The notes under the pieces: generated by a model
Database searches by the model: none
Told to the model about the DNA's origin: nothing
The model's input: the letters and a program-made list of their open reading frames with translations, nothing else
Source of the DNA: Elusimicrobiota bacterium
GTDB lineage: Bacteria > Elusimicrobiota > Elusimicrobia > UBA1565 > UBA9628
Direction: 5' to 3'
Length of the DNA stretch: 8,996 bases
Assembly: GCA_028869495.1 (NCBI GenBank)
Contig: JAGWRY010000325.1
Location: forward strand, 1-8,996
Shown here: piece after piece, positions 1 to 5,416 of the stretch
Numbering within the stretch: position 1 is the first letter of the stretch
Layout: the number at the start of each line of letters is the position of its first letter
Position numbers and translations under genes: made by a program

Positions 1-225
1 CGGCGCGGCGGCGACCGAGTCGCGCAGGCCGGCGCGGGCGTCGGCGAGGAGGGCGCTCTCGCGCGCGGCGGCGGCGGCCAGGCGCGCCTTCAGGGCCGGG
101 CTGGTCTCGACGAAGCGGCGCAGGACGTCCTCGGCCTTCGGGCCGCCCTTCAGGCGCACCGCGTCGCGGGCGGCCAGGGCGGGCGTGGCGGCCAGAGCCG
201 CCGTCAGGACGAGCGCGAGCCTCAT
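1..225 (-). CDS. Secreted protein of unknown function (N-terminal part)
   Basis: This partial gene starts at the ATG at 225 and leaves the window at base 1, giving 75 visible residues with no stop. The first 18 residues form a Sec signal peptide: an MR start, a Leu/Ala/Val core, and PALA before the likely cut ahead of ARDAV. The visible mature part is rich in Ala, Arg and Leu with regularly spaced charges, so it is probably helical. I recognise no domain and name no function. It lies 57 bases downstream of the asparaginase gene on the same strand but has its own near-consensus -10 box (TATAAT) ending six bases before the ATG and no Shine-Dalgarno sequence. It is therefore likely transcribed separately as a leaderless message. 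The start and signal peptide are convincing; the role is unknown. Confidence 0.72.
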   Translation of the reverse strand, partial: MRLALVLTAALAATPALAARDAVRLKGGPKAEDVLRRFVETSPALKARLAAAAARESALLADARAGLRDSVAAAP

Positions 226-231
226 GGAGAG

Positions 232-237
232 ATTATA
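232..237 (-). promoter_or_regulatory. -10 box TATAAT of the left-edge gene, leaderless type
   Basis: On the minus strand, a perfect TATAAT is followed by CTCTCC and then the ATG at 225. A start site seven bases after the -10 would fall on the A of the ATG, giving no leader. No good -35 is visible; CCGACG at an 18-base spacer is weak. The hexamer stands out in very GC-rich DNA. Confidence 0.6.
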
Positions 238-282
238 CCTCGGCGGGCGGGCGTCCGTCGGGGGCCCTTCGGACCGCGCGGC

Positions 283-774
283 CTAGGACCGCCGGCGCAG
301 GAAGATCCCGCGGCGCCGGTCCTTGCGCACGTCGTCCCAGGGGAAGCAGAGGCCGTTCATCGCGACGTAGACGCCGGGCGGCAGGGACTGCGCGAAGGAG
401 AGCGCCGAGCCCAGGTTGAACAGGCCGTCCGAGGAGCCGAAGCGGTACGGGCGCATCGCGCCGGTCAGCACGACGGTCTTGCCCGAGAGATTGCGCCCGA
501 GGACCGCGGCGGTCGCGGCCATCGTGTCGGTGCCGTGCGTGACGACGAGGCGCGCCTCGCGCGCGCGCCGGCAGGCGGAGAGGACCCGGCGCCGGTCGAC
601 CGCGGTCATCGTCAGGCTGTCCTTGAGCATCAGCGTGGTCACGCGCACGTCCACGCGGCAGCGCCCCAGGCGCAGCATCTCCGGGACGTGGGTGCGGCGG
701 AAGAAGAGGCTGCCGTCGCGTTCGGCGTAGTCCTTGTCGAAGGTCCCGCCGGTCGCCAGAAGCCGCACGCGCAT
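283..774 (-). CDS. Single-domain asparaginase (N-terminal catalytic domain only)
   Basis: This 163-residue protein matches only the N-terminal domain of the bacterial type I/II asparaginase family, which is normally about 330 residues and hydrolyses L-asparagine to aspartate and ammonia. Visible motifs are ATGGT (catalytic Thr11), S53 in KDS, THGTDT (Thr82 and Asp83), TGAMRP (104-109) and a DDVRK segment whose Lys151 matches Lys162 of E. coli AsnB. All nucleophile and proton-relay residues of the N-domain are therefore present, while the C-terminal domain, which helps complete neighbouring active sites in the full-length tetramer, is absent. The frame closes with a normal TAG, and the next 57 bases hold no C-domain remnant, so it looks like a real short form. 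No signal peptide is present, so it is cytosolic. It lies nine bases after the amidase gene. Activity and substrate are inferred; a different small amide is possible. Confidence 0.85.
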   Translation of the reverse strand: MRVRLLATGGTFDKDYAERDGSLFFRRTHVPEMLRLGRCRVDVRVTTLMLKDSLTMTAVDRRRVLSACRRAREARLVVTHGTDTMAATAAVLGRNLSGKTVVLTGAMRPYRFGSSDGLFNLGSALSFAQSLPPGVYVAMNGLCFPWDDVRKDRRRGIFLRRRS

Positions 775-780
775 GCGGCT

Positions 781-789
781 ATCTTACCA
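781..789 (-). promoter_or_regulatory. Extended -10 (TGG-TAAGAT) of the asparaginase gene, overlapping the amidase stop
   Basis: The hexamer TAAGAT (786-781, minus strand) ends six bases before the asparaginase ATG and is preceded by TGG, an extended -10 pattern. Its first three bases are the TAA stop codon of the upstream amidase. No -35 is evident and there is no Shine-Dalgarno sequence in the nine-base gap. It may drive a leaderless message in addition to read-through from the amidase promoter. Confidence 0.42.
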
Positions 790-1530
790 CGAAGAGGCGA
801 CTCCGGCCCGCAGGGCGCGCGTCTGGTCGTAGCTCTCGATGGCCCGCGCCAGGGCCCCGGCCAGGCGGTCCTGATAGGCGGGGTCGGCCAGGCGGCGCGC
901 CTCGCGCGCGTTGCTCAGGTAGCCGAGCTCGACCAGGACGCTCGGCGTGCCCGGGTTCTTCAGCACGTAGTAGTCGGAGCGGCGGCGCTCGACGCGCACG
1001 CCCGCGCGGCGCAGGGAGAGCGCGACGTCGCGCGCGAGGACGGCCCCCTCGCTGGACTCGACGCGCGGCGGCGCCGGCATCGGCGGCACGTAGCGGTGCC
1101 GCGGCTTGCGGTAGGGCTTGTGCTTGGAGAGGTCGGGGCCGTAGCTGTAGACGGTCGCGCCCCGCGTGCGCGGGTTACGGACCTCGTTGAGGTGGATCGA
1201 GACGAAGAGCGCCCCGCTCCAGTCGACGGAGTCGAGCAGGCGCCGGTCGAGCGTCACGAAGCGGTCGCTGTCGCGCGTCATCATCACGGGGACGTCCGCC
1301 TGCAGGCGCGCGCGCAGGCGGCGCGCGACCGCCAGCGCGATGTCCTTCTCGCGCAGACCGTGCGCGACGGCGCCGAGGTCGTGGCCGCCGTGCCCGGGAT
1401 CGATGATCACCGGCTCCAGCGGCAGTCCCGCCGGGGCCGGCGTCGGGGCGGAGGGCGTGCGCGCCGCCGCGGGGGCGGCGACGACGGCCGACAGTAGGGC
1501 CGCGGCGAAGGCTTTGGAGCGGGCGTTCAT
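784..1530 (-). CDS. N-acetylmuramoyl-L-alanine amidase (Amidase_3), periplasmic
   Basis: This 248-residue zinc amidase cuts the bond between N-acetylmuramic acid and the stem peptide of peptidoglycan, acting in cell separation or wall turnover. Residues 1-23 are a Sec signal peptide ending in PAAA. After a short Pro/Ala linker, the Amidase_3 domain runs from about residue 39 to 235. The zinc ligands are His47 in DPGHGG, Glu61 in REKD and His113 in SIHLN, and the catalytic Glu201 lies in VELGYLSN. There is no AMIN or SPOR/LysM domain, so this is a minimal form, and I do not assign it to AmiA, AmiB or AmiC. A basic Lys/Arg/His/Pro-rich insert at about 136-155 may contact wall or membrane. No other start codon lies in frame upstream of this ATG; it has no clear Shine-Dalgarno site. 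A consensus promoter lies just upstream. Confidence 0.93.
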   Translation of the reverse strand: MNARSKAFAAALLSAVVAAPAAARTPSAPTPAPAGLPLEPVIIDPGHGGHDLGAVAHGLREKDIALAVARRLRARLQADVPVMMTRDSDRFVTLDRRLLDSVDWSGALFVSIHLNEVRNPRTRGATVYSYGPDLSKHKPYRKPRHRYVPPMPAPPRVESSEGAVLARDVALSLRRAGVRVERRRSDYYVLKNPGTPSVLVELGYLSNAREARRLADPAYQDRLAGALARAIESYDQTRALRAGVASSW

Positions 1531-1569
1531 TCGGGTTCGAGGACGGATTCTCGACGGGCGTCCACTACA

Positions 1570-1598
1570 TATATAACGGACGTTTTCTCCGTCGTCAA
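1570..1598 (-). promoter_or_regulatory. Sigma-70-type promoter of the amidase gene
   Basis: On the minus strand, TTGACG (1598-1593) is separated by exactly 17 bases from TATATA (1575-1570). This is the best -35/-10 pair in the window. The predicted start near 1563 leaves a leader of about 30-35 bases before the amidase ATG at 1530, so this gene is not leaderless, unlike most first genes here. Confidence 0.7.
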
Positions 1599-1613
1599 GG
1601 GGGCCCGGACGCT

Positions 1614-1647
1614 GGAAGGGCCGGCCCCTTTCGGGACCGGCCCTTCC
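1614..1647 (-). terminator. Strong hairpin between the glycine-zipper and amidase genes
   Basis: A 15-pair stem (GGAAGGGCCGG and inner TCCC on one side, GGGG and CCGGCCCTTCC on the other, with one G-T pair) closes on a GAAA tetraloop when read on the minus strand. It begins 17 bases after the glycine-zipper stop and ends 16 bases before the amidase -35, so it probably insulates the two units. No U-run follows, so termination may be inefficient or need a factor. The symmetry means it would also fold on the plus strand. Confidence 0.6.
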
Positions 1648-1664
1648 GCGTGATATCGAGGACG

Positions 1665-2120
1665 TCAGGCCAGGAGCTTCGAGAGCAGGAGGCTGATTGC
1701 GAAGCCGGCGGCGGCGCCGATCACGGCGCCGAGCGGCCCGCCGAGGAACCAGCCGGCCGCCGCGCCGGCGGCGGCGCCGGCCGCGCCGACCAGGGGCTTG
1801 AAGCCCGAGAACAGGCGGCCGAGCAAGCCCTTGGGCTTGGCCTGCTCGCTCGGAGAGGGGATCGCGGACGCCGTGAAATCCGACGCGGGCGAGGACGGGG
1901 GAACCACGGCGGGCGGCGTCAGCCCTTTCGTGTCGAGGGCGCCCGTCACCTGGGCGTTCAGCGCGGCCCGGGCGGGGGTGCCGTCGAAGCCGGTCGTCGC
2001 GGGGGTGCGTCCGGAGGCCATGTCCGCGGCCTGGGTGTAGGCCGGGGCGGAGAACTGGCCGGCCAGGGCCGGAGAGGCCAGGGCCGCCAGCAGGGCCGCG
2101 ACGAGCGCGCGACGTTTCAT
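1665..2120 (-). CDS. Small secreted protein with a glycine-zipper C-terminus, unknown function
   Basis: The gene encodes 151 residues. Residues 1-20 form a clear Sec signal peptide (MKRR, an Ala/Leu core, ending SPALA). Residues 21-95 are a polar, Ser/Thr/Pro/Ala-rich stretch that looks disordered. Residues 98-150 are hydrophobic and dominated by small residues, with repeated G/AxxxG spacing (for example VGAAGAAAGA and GAVIGAAAG) flanking a WFLGG turn, followed by a Leu-rich tail with one Lys. This resembles glycine-zipper segments that pack as paired helices in or on membranes. After export it could insert in the inner or outer membrane, or oligomerise. I recognise no named family. It has its own -10 box, a strong hairpin after its stop, and a divergent neighbour at 2197, so it is probably a one-gene unit. 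Normal codon use argues against recent transfer. Confidence 0.78.
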   Translation of the reverse strand: MKRRALVAALLAALASPALAGQFSAPAYTQAADMASGRTPATTGFDGTPARAALNAQVTGALDTKGLTPPAVVPPSSPASDFTASAIPSPSEQAKPKGLLGRLFSGFKPLVGAAGAAAGAAAGWFLGGPLGAVIGAAAGFAISLLLSKLLA

Positions 2121-2126
2121 GTCCTG

Positions 2127-2132
2127 AGTATA
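2127..2132 (-). promoter_or_regulatory. -10 box TATACT of the glycine-zipper gene, leaderless type
   Basis: TATACT on the minus strand is followed by CAGGAC and then ATG at 2120, which is the same six-base spacing as at 225 and 774. The AGGA within CAGGAC lies too close to the ATG to act as a normal Shine-Dalgarno site. No -35 is recognisable. Confidence 0.58.
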
Positions 2133-2196
2133 ATGATCGCGGACCGCGGGCGCCTGAGACGGAGCGCCTAGGCCCGTCTGGGCCCAAAGACCTAGA

Positions 2197-3072
2197 TTGA
2201 GAAACCTCCCGAATCTCCTGCTGACCGGAGCGACCGGATTCCTCGGCCGCCACCTGGACGAGGCCTTGTCGCCGGCCTGGCGCGTCTCCCGCGCCTCCCG
2301 GAGCGCGGCGGGGCCGGGCGCCCTGGCCCTCGACCTCGCGCAGCCGGCCTCGATCGAGCGCGCCTTCGCCGCCGCCCGCCCCGCCGCCGTCGTCCACTCC
2401 GGCGCAATCGCCGGGCCGGACGACTGCGAGCGCGACCCGGAGCGGGCCCGGCGCGTCAACGCGGAGGCGACGCGCGTCCTGGCCGGGCTCTGCGCGAAGG
2501 CGGGGGCGCGGCTGGTCTTCGTCTCGACCGACCTCGTTTTCGACGGCGCGCGGGGCCTCTACGCCGAGGGCGACGCGCCGCGCCCGCTGTCCGTCTACGG
2601 CCGCGTCAAGCGCGAGGCCGAGGAGGCCGTCCTCGCCCTGACGCCGGGCGCCTTCGTCCTGCGCGTGTCGAGCGTCTACGGGCGCCCGCTCGGCGGCCGC
2701 CCCTGCTTCGTCGAGCGGGTCCGCCGGGCGCTGGCCGGCGGGCGGGAGTTCGCGGCCTTCGTCGACGAGGTCCGCTCGCCGACCGACGCCGATCAGCTGG
2801 CCGGGGTCGTCGGGCGCCTGCTGGACGGCGCGGCGCCCGCGGGGCTCTACCATTGGTCGGGCGGGGAGCGTTCGACGCGCTTCGAGACCGCCCGCGCGGC
2901 CGCCCGGGCCTTCGGGCTGGACGAGCGGCTCGTGCGTCCCGCGCGCGCGGGCGATTCCCCGGCGCCGCGGCCGCGCGACAGCTCGCTCGACCCGTCGTGC
3001 CTGGCGGGCCTCCTGGGGCTCGCGCCGCGGACCCAGGCCGAGGGCTTCGCCGCGCTCGCGGCGCGGGCCTAG
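2197..3072 (+). CDS. RmlD-like NAD(P)-dependent sugar-nucleotide reductase/epimerase (extended SDR)
   Basis: This 291-residue protein is an extended short-chain dehydrogenase closest to dTDP-4-dehydrorhamnose reductase. The Rossmann glycine motif TGATGFLG is at 10-17, a STDLVFDG segment carrying the catalytic Ser/Thr is at 110-117, and the catalytic pair is Tyr134-Lys138 in YGRVK. The stretch from 119 to 138 (GLYAEGD, PRPLSVYGRVK) and the C-terminal DSSLD (261-265) are typical of RmlD. The family reduces a 4-keto sugar nucleotide, usually the last step of dTDP-L-rhamnose synthesis, but relatives act on other sugars and no rml genes are adjacent, so the exact substrate is open. It is cytosolic. 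The start is taken as TTG at 2197, the only conventional start codon between the upstream in-frame stop (2155) and the glycine motif; it has no Shine-Dalgarno sequence. It ends ten bases from the convergent OsmC gene. Confidence 0.85.
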   Translation: MRNLPNLLLTGATGFLGRHLDEALSPAWRVSRASRSAAGPGALALDLAQPASIERAFAAARPAAVVHSGAIAGPDDCERDPERARRVNAEATRVLAGLCAKAGARLVFVSTDLVFDGARGLYAEGDAPRPLSVYGRVKREAEEAVLALTPGAFVLRVSSVYGRPLGGRPCFVERVRRALAGGREFAAFVDEVRSPTDADQLAGVVGRLLDGAAPAGLYHWSGGERSTRFETARAAARAFGLDERLVRPARAGDSPAPRPRDSSLDPSCLAGLLGLAPRTQAEGFAALAARA

Positions 3073-3082
3073 TCCGGGCGCG

Positions 3083-3523
3083 TCAGGCGGCCGAGACCTC
3101 GGCCTCGAGGGTCGACGGGGTCTTCAGCGCGTTGGCGACGATGCAGTAGCGCTTGGACGACTCGATCAGGCGCTTGGCCTCGTCCTCGAAGCCGGTGGGC
3201 ACCTTCGCGCGCACCGAGACCTTGAAGGACGTGAAGACCAGGCCCTCCTTCGTCTTCTCGAGCACGCTCTCGCCGGAGGCGTCCCAGCCCTTGAGCTCGA
3301 GGCCCGGCTTGCGCTTGGCCAGGGCGAGGAAGGTCAGCATCAGGCACTGCGTCAGCGCGGCCAGCAGCAGGTGCTCGGGGCTCCAGCGCGACGGGTCGCT
3401 CCCGTCGAACTCGGGCGGCGAGCCGCCGCCGATGGGCGGGCGGGCGCCGGACGCGATCTCGCTGAGGTCGGCCTCCTTCCACGACAGGGAGACCTGATAG
3501 CGGTGCGGGAACGGATGGGGCAT
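3083..3523 (-). CDS. OsmC/Ohr-family thiol peroxidase
   Basis: This 146-residue protein has the OsmC fold, whose members reduce organic or fatty-acid hydroperoxides with two cysteines and a thiol donor. The peroxidatic Cys60 sits in the typical helix (SPEHLLLAALTQC, 48-60), with Glu50 nearby, and the resolving Cys127 lies in KRYCIVANALK (124-134). The length is normal for the family. No signal peptide is present, so it is cytosolic. It is the last gene of the lipoprotein-ResB-CcsA operon, 15 bases after the CcsA stop. Its own Shine-Dalgarno sequence GGAGGT (3532-3527) lies three bases before the ATG, slightly close but strong. The position suggests co-expression with cytochrome c maturation, perhaps as protection where heme and peroxides meet; that link is inference. 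The subclass (OsmC, Ohr or YhfA-like) is not settled. Confidence 0.9.
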   Translation of the reverse strand: MPHPFPHRYQVSLSWKEADLSEIASGARPPIGGGSPPEFDGSDPSRWSPEHLLLAALTQCLMLTFLALAKRKPGLELKGWDASGESVLEKTKEGLVFTSFKVSVRAKVPTGFEDEAKRLIESSKRYCIVANALKTPSTLEAEVSAA

Positions 3524-3538
3524 GGGACCTCCGTGGAG

Positions 3539-5416
3539 CTAGGCGGCGGCCTCGTCCTCGTCGTCCGCGAAGAACCAGCGCGGGGGCAGGAGGCCGAGGA
3601 CGACGAGGACGAGCTGGCTCGCGCAGAACAGCGTCAGCCAGTAGAACGCCTTCTGCATGAAGCCGTAGGAGTGCAGGCCGATGCCGAGCATGTTGACGCC
3701 GAACCAGGACAGCGCGGTCACGACGTTGCCGAAGACGGTCATCGTCATGATCCCGCGCTCGCGCGCGACGCCGGAGAAGCGCGCGTGCAGGATGATCGCG
3801 TTCCACAGCACGATCAGGAGCGCGCCGTTCTCCTTCGGGTCCCAGCCCCAGAAGCGGCCCCAGGACTGGTCGGCCCAGATGCCGCCGAGCGTCGTGCCGA
3901 TGAAGCTGAAGAGGAGCGCGAAGGCGACGACGCCGTAGGCGAGCGCGACCAGGTCGCGCGTCGTCGCCGGGTCGGGGTTCTTCAGCAGCTGGCGGCGCAG
4001 GACCCAGGCGATGCCGAGCGCGCCGGCCAGGAACGTCGACGCGTAGCCGATCGTGACGGTGACGACGTGCGTCGCGAGCCAGAAGTTCGAGTCCAGGACC
4101 GCGCGCATCATCTCCATCGTGTCGCCGGACGCGCTCAGGTGCTGGGCGATCACGAGCGTGCAGAAGCCGAGCAGGCAGCCGCCGGCGATCGCGAAGCCCT
4201 TCTTGTGGATGCGTTCGGCGGCGAGGCCGAGGAGGGCCGCCGCCCAGCCGACGAAGACGGCCGACGAATAGAGGTTCGTGACCGGCGGGCGCCCCTGCAG
4301 CCAGATGCGCGCGAGCAGGCCCGCGGTGTGGACGAGGACGGCGGCCCCGGTCAGCGCGACGGCGGCCGCGCGGACCTCGTCGCGGAGCGTCCCCCACCAG
4401 ACGAAGATCGCCAGAAGGGCGAGCACGTAGAGGGCCATGCCGGACACGAACGGCTGGGCCTCGTTGAACTCGACCTCGGAGTCGAGCTTCGAGACGTACT
4501 CGGGGTGGACGCGCTGGACCCAGGCCGTCAGGTCGCTGACGGCGGAGCGGAACGCCGCCGGGTCGGAGCGGCGCCAGGCGTCGCCCATCAGCGCCCAGTC
4601 GGCCAGGCCCGGGTGGGGGCCGCTGTCGGGCGGGGGCGTCAGCATCCCCTCGCCGAAGGAGGCCCAGGCGCCGACGCCCTGCCCGCTCCGCGGCGGCAGG
4701 CAGCGGAAGGCCGCGGCCTTGGCCAGGAACTGGTAGCGCTCGAGCAGCTGGGCCAGCGCCTTCATCGCGGCCTTCCCGCGCGCCGTCGCGCCGCGCCCGG
4801 AGTGGGCGGCGCGGACGGCCTCGGGCACGACCTGCTCGAACAGGCGCAGTTCGGAGGCGGGGTTGCCGTCGCCGGAGACCATGATCGTGTTCTTGATCTG
4901 CTCGTAGAGGTTCAGGCGGCTGGCGAGGTTGATCACCGCGGATTGGAAGCGCGAGCGCTTCTCGGACGGGATCCGTTCCGCGCTCTGGGCCTGCTTGTCG
5001 ATCTCGTCGCGCGAGGCCTGCAGCTTCCAGTAGGCGTAGCGCCGCTGGCGGCCGGGCTCCAGGCCGATCAGGCCGAGGACGTCGGGGTCGTCGATCGTGA
5101 AGATCTCGTAGGTGTCGGCGGTCTCGGGCTTGAACATCGCGTCGAGGAGCCACTGCGTCGCCGACAGGGTCCGGCCGTGCCCGAGCGGGAGGGTCTGCGT
5201 GCCGCGGATGAGGAGCAGGGAGTTGCGCGCGAACGAGTCGACCGGCTTGACGCGGCCGCCCTCGAGGACCGGCAGGCGCGAGAACTCGGCGATCGGGAAC
5301 TTGGTCCGCGGCGCGGGGGCGATCAGCGGCCAGGCCGCGCCGAAGAGGGCCAGGGCCAGCGTCCCCCAGAAGATCCGCCGGACGAGGGCCTTCGACGCCT
5401 TCTTCGGCTTCGTCAC
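3539..5416 (-). CDS. ccsA: Cytochrome c biogenesis protein CcsA (System II), with long N-terminal periplasmic region
   Basis: This 625-residue integral membrane protein is the heme-handling half of the System II cytochrome c synthetase. One membrane segment (about 13-33) is followed by a soluble, probably periplasmic region (about 35-320) that begins with a GGRVKPVDSFARNSL motif, then about eight or nine further membrane segments (from 321 to 611). The tryptophan-rich heme motif W519-GRF-W523-G-W525-D526-PKEN is intact. His450, His544 and His582 sit at the spacing expected for the first external, the membrane and the second external heme histidines of this family. Standard CcsA is about 320 residues, so the extra region doubles it. 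The start is GTG at 5416: GTGA overlaps the ResB stop by four bases and GGGAGG lies eight bases upstream. The frame stays open further upstream, but that stretch is a shadow of ResB. Confidence 0.93.
   Translation of the reverse strand: MTKPKKASKALVRRIFWGTLALALFGAAWPLIAPAPRTKFPIAEFSRLPVLEGGRVKPVDSFARNSLLLIRGTQTLPLGHGRTLSATQWLLDAMFKPETADTYEIFTIDDPDVLGLIGLEPGRQRRYAYWKLQASRDEIDKQAQSAERIPSEKRSRFQSAVINLASRLNLYEQIKNTIMVSGDGNPASELRLFEQVVPEAVRAAHSGRGATARGKAAMKALAQLLERYQFLAKAAAFRCLPPRSGQGVGAWASFGEGMLTPPPDSGPHPGLADWALMGDAWRRSDPAAFRSAVSDLTAWVQRVHPEYVSKLDSEVEFNEAQPFVSGMALYVLALLAIFVWWGTLRDEVRAAAVALTGAAVLVHTAGLLARIWLQGRPPVTNLYSSAVFVGWAAALLGLAAERIHKKGFAIAGGCLLGFCTLVIAQHLSASGDTMEMMRAVLDSNFWLATHVVTVTIGYASTFLAGALGIAWVLRRQLLKNPDPATTRDLVALAYGVVAFALLFSFIGTTLGGIWADQSWGRFWGWDPKENGALLIVLWNAIILHARFSGVARERGIMTMTVFGNVVTALSWFGVNMLGIGLHSYGFMQKAFYWLTLFCASQLVLVVLGLLPPRWFFADDEDEAAA

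Noticed and set aside
283..774. Asparaginase as a decayed pseudogene
   Set aside because: The frame is clean, all N-domain catalytic residues are intact, a start signal is present and no C-domain remnant follows. A short functional form fits better.
1690..1800. GC-rich repetitive GCC/GGC tract as a DNA repeat or structural element
   Set aside because: It follows from Ala/Gly codons of the glycine-zipper segment; the spacing is irregular and in frame, with no separate repeat unit.
2167..2195. Small inverted repeat (GGCCC-GTCT-GGGCC) and paired CCTAG in the divergent gap as an operator
   Set aside because: The stem has only five GC pairs, common in this base composition, and there is no second copy to support a binding site.
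784..2853. Very long minus-strand frame of 689 residues running across three genes
   Set aside because: Only its last 248 residues are the amidase. The rest is low-complexity Arg/Gly/Pro/Ala shadow of the glycine-zipper gene and the opposite-strand reductase, as expected in GC-rich DNA.
3089..3104. GGCCGA/TCGGCC hairpin as a terminator between the convergent reductase and OsmC genes
   Set aside because: It has a six-pair stem inside OsmC coding sequence with no T-run, which is too weak to call.
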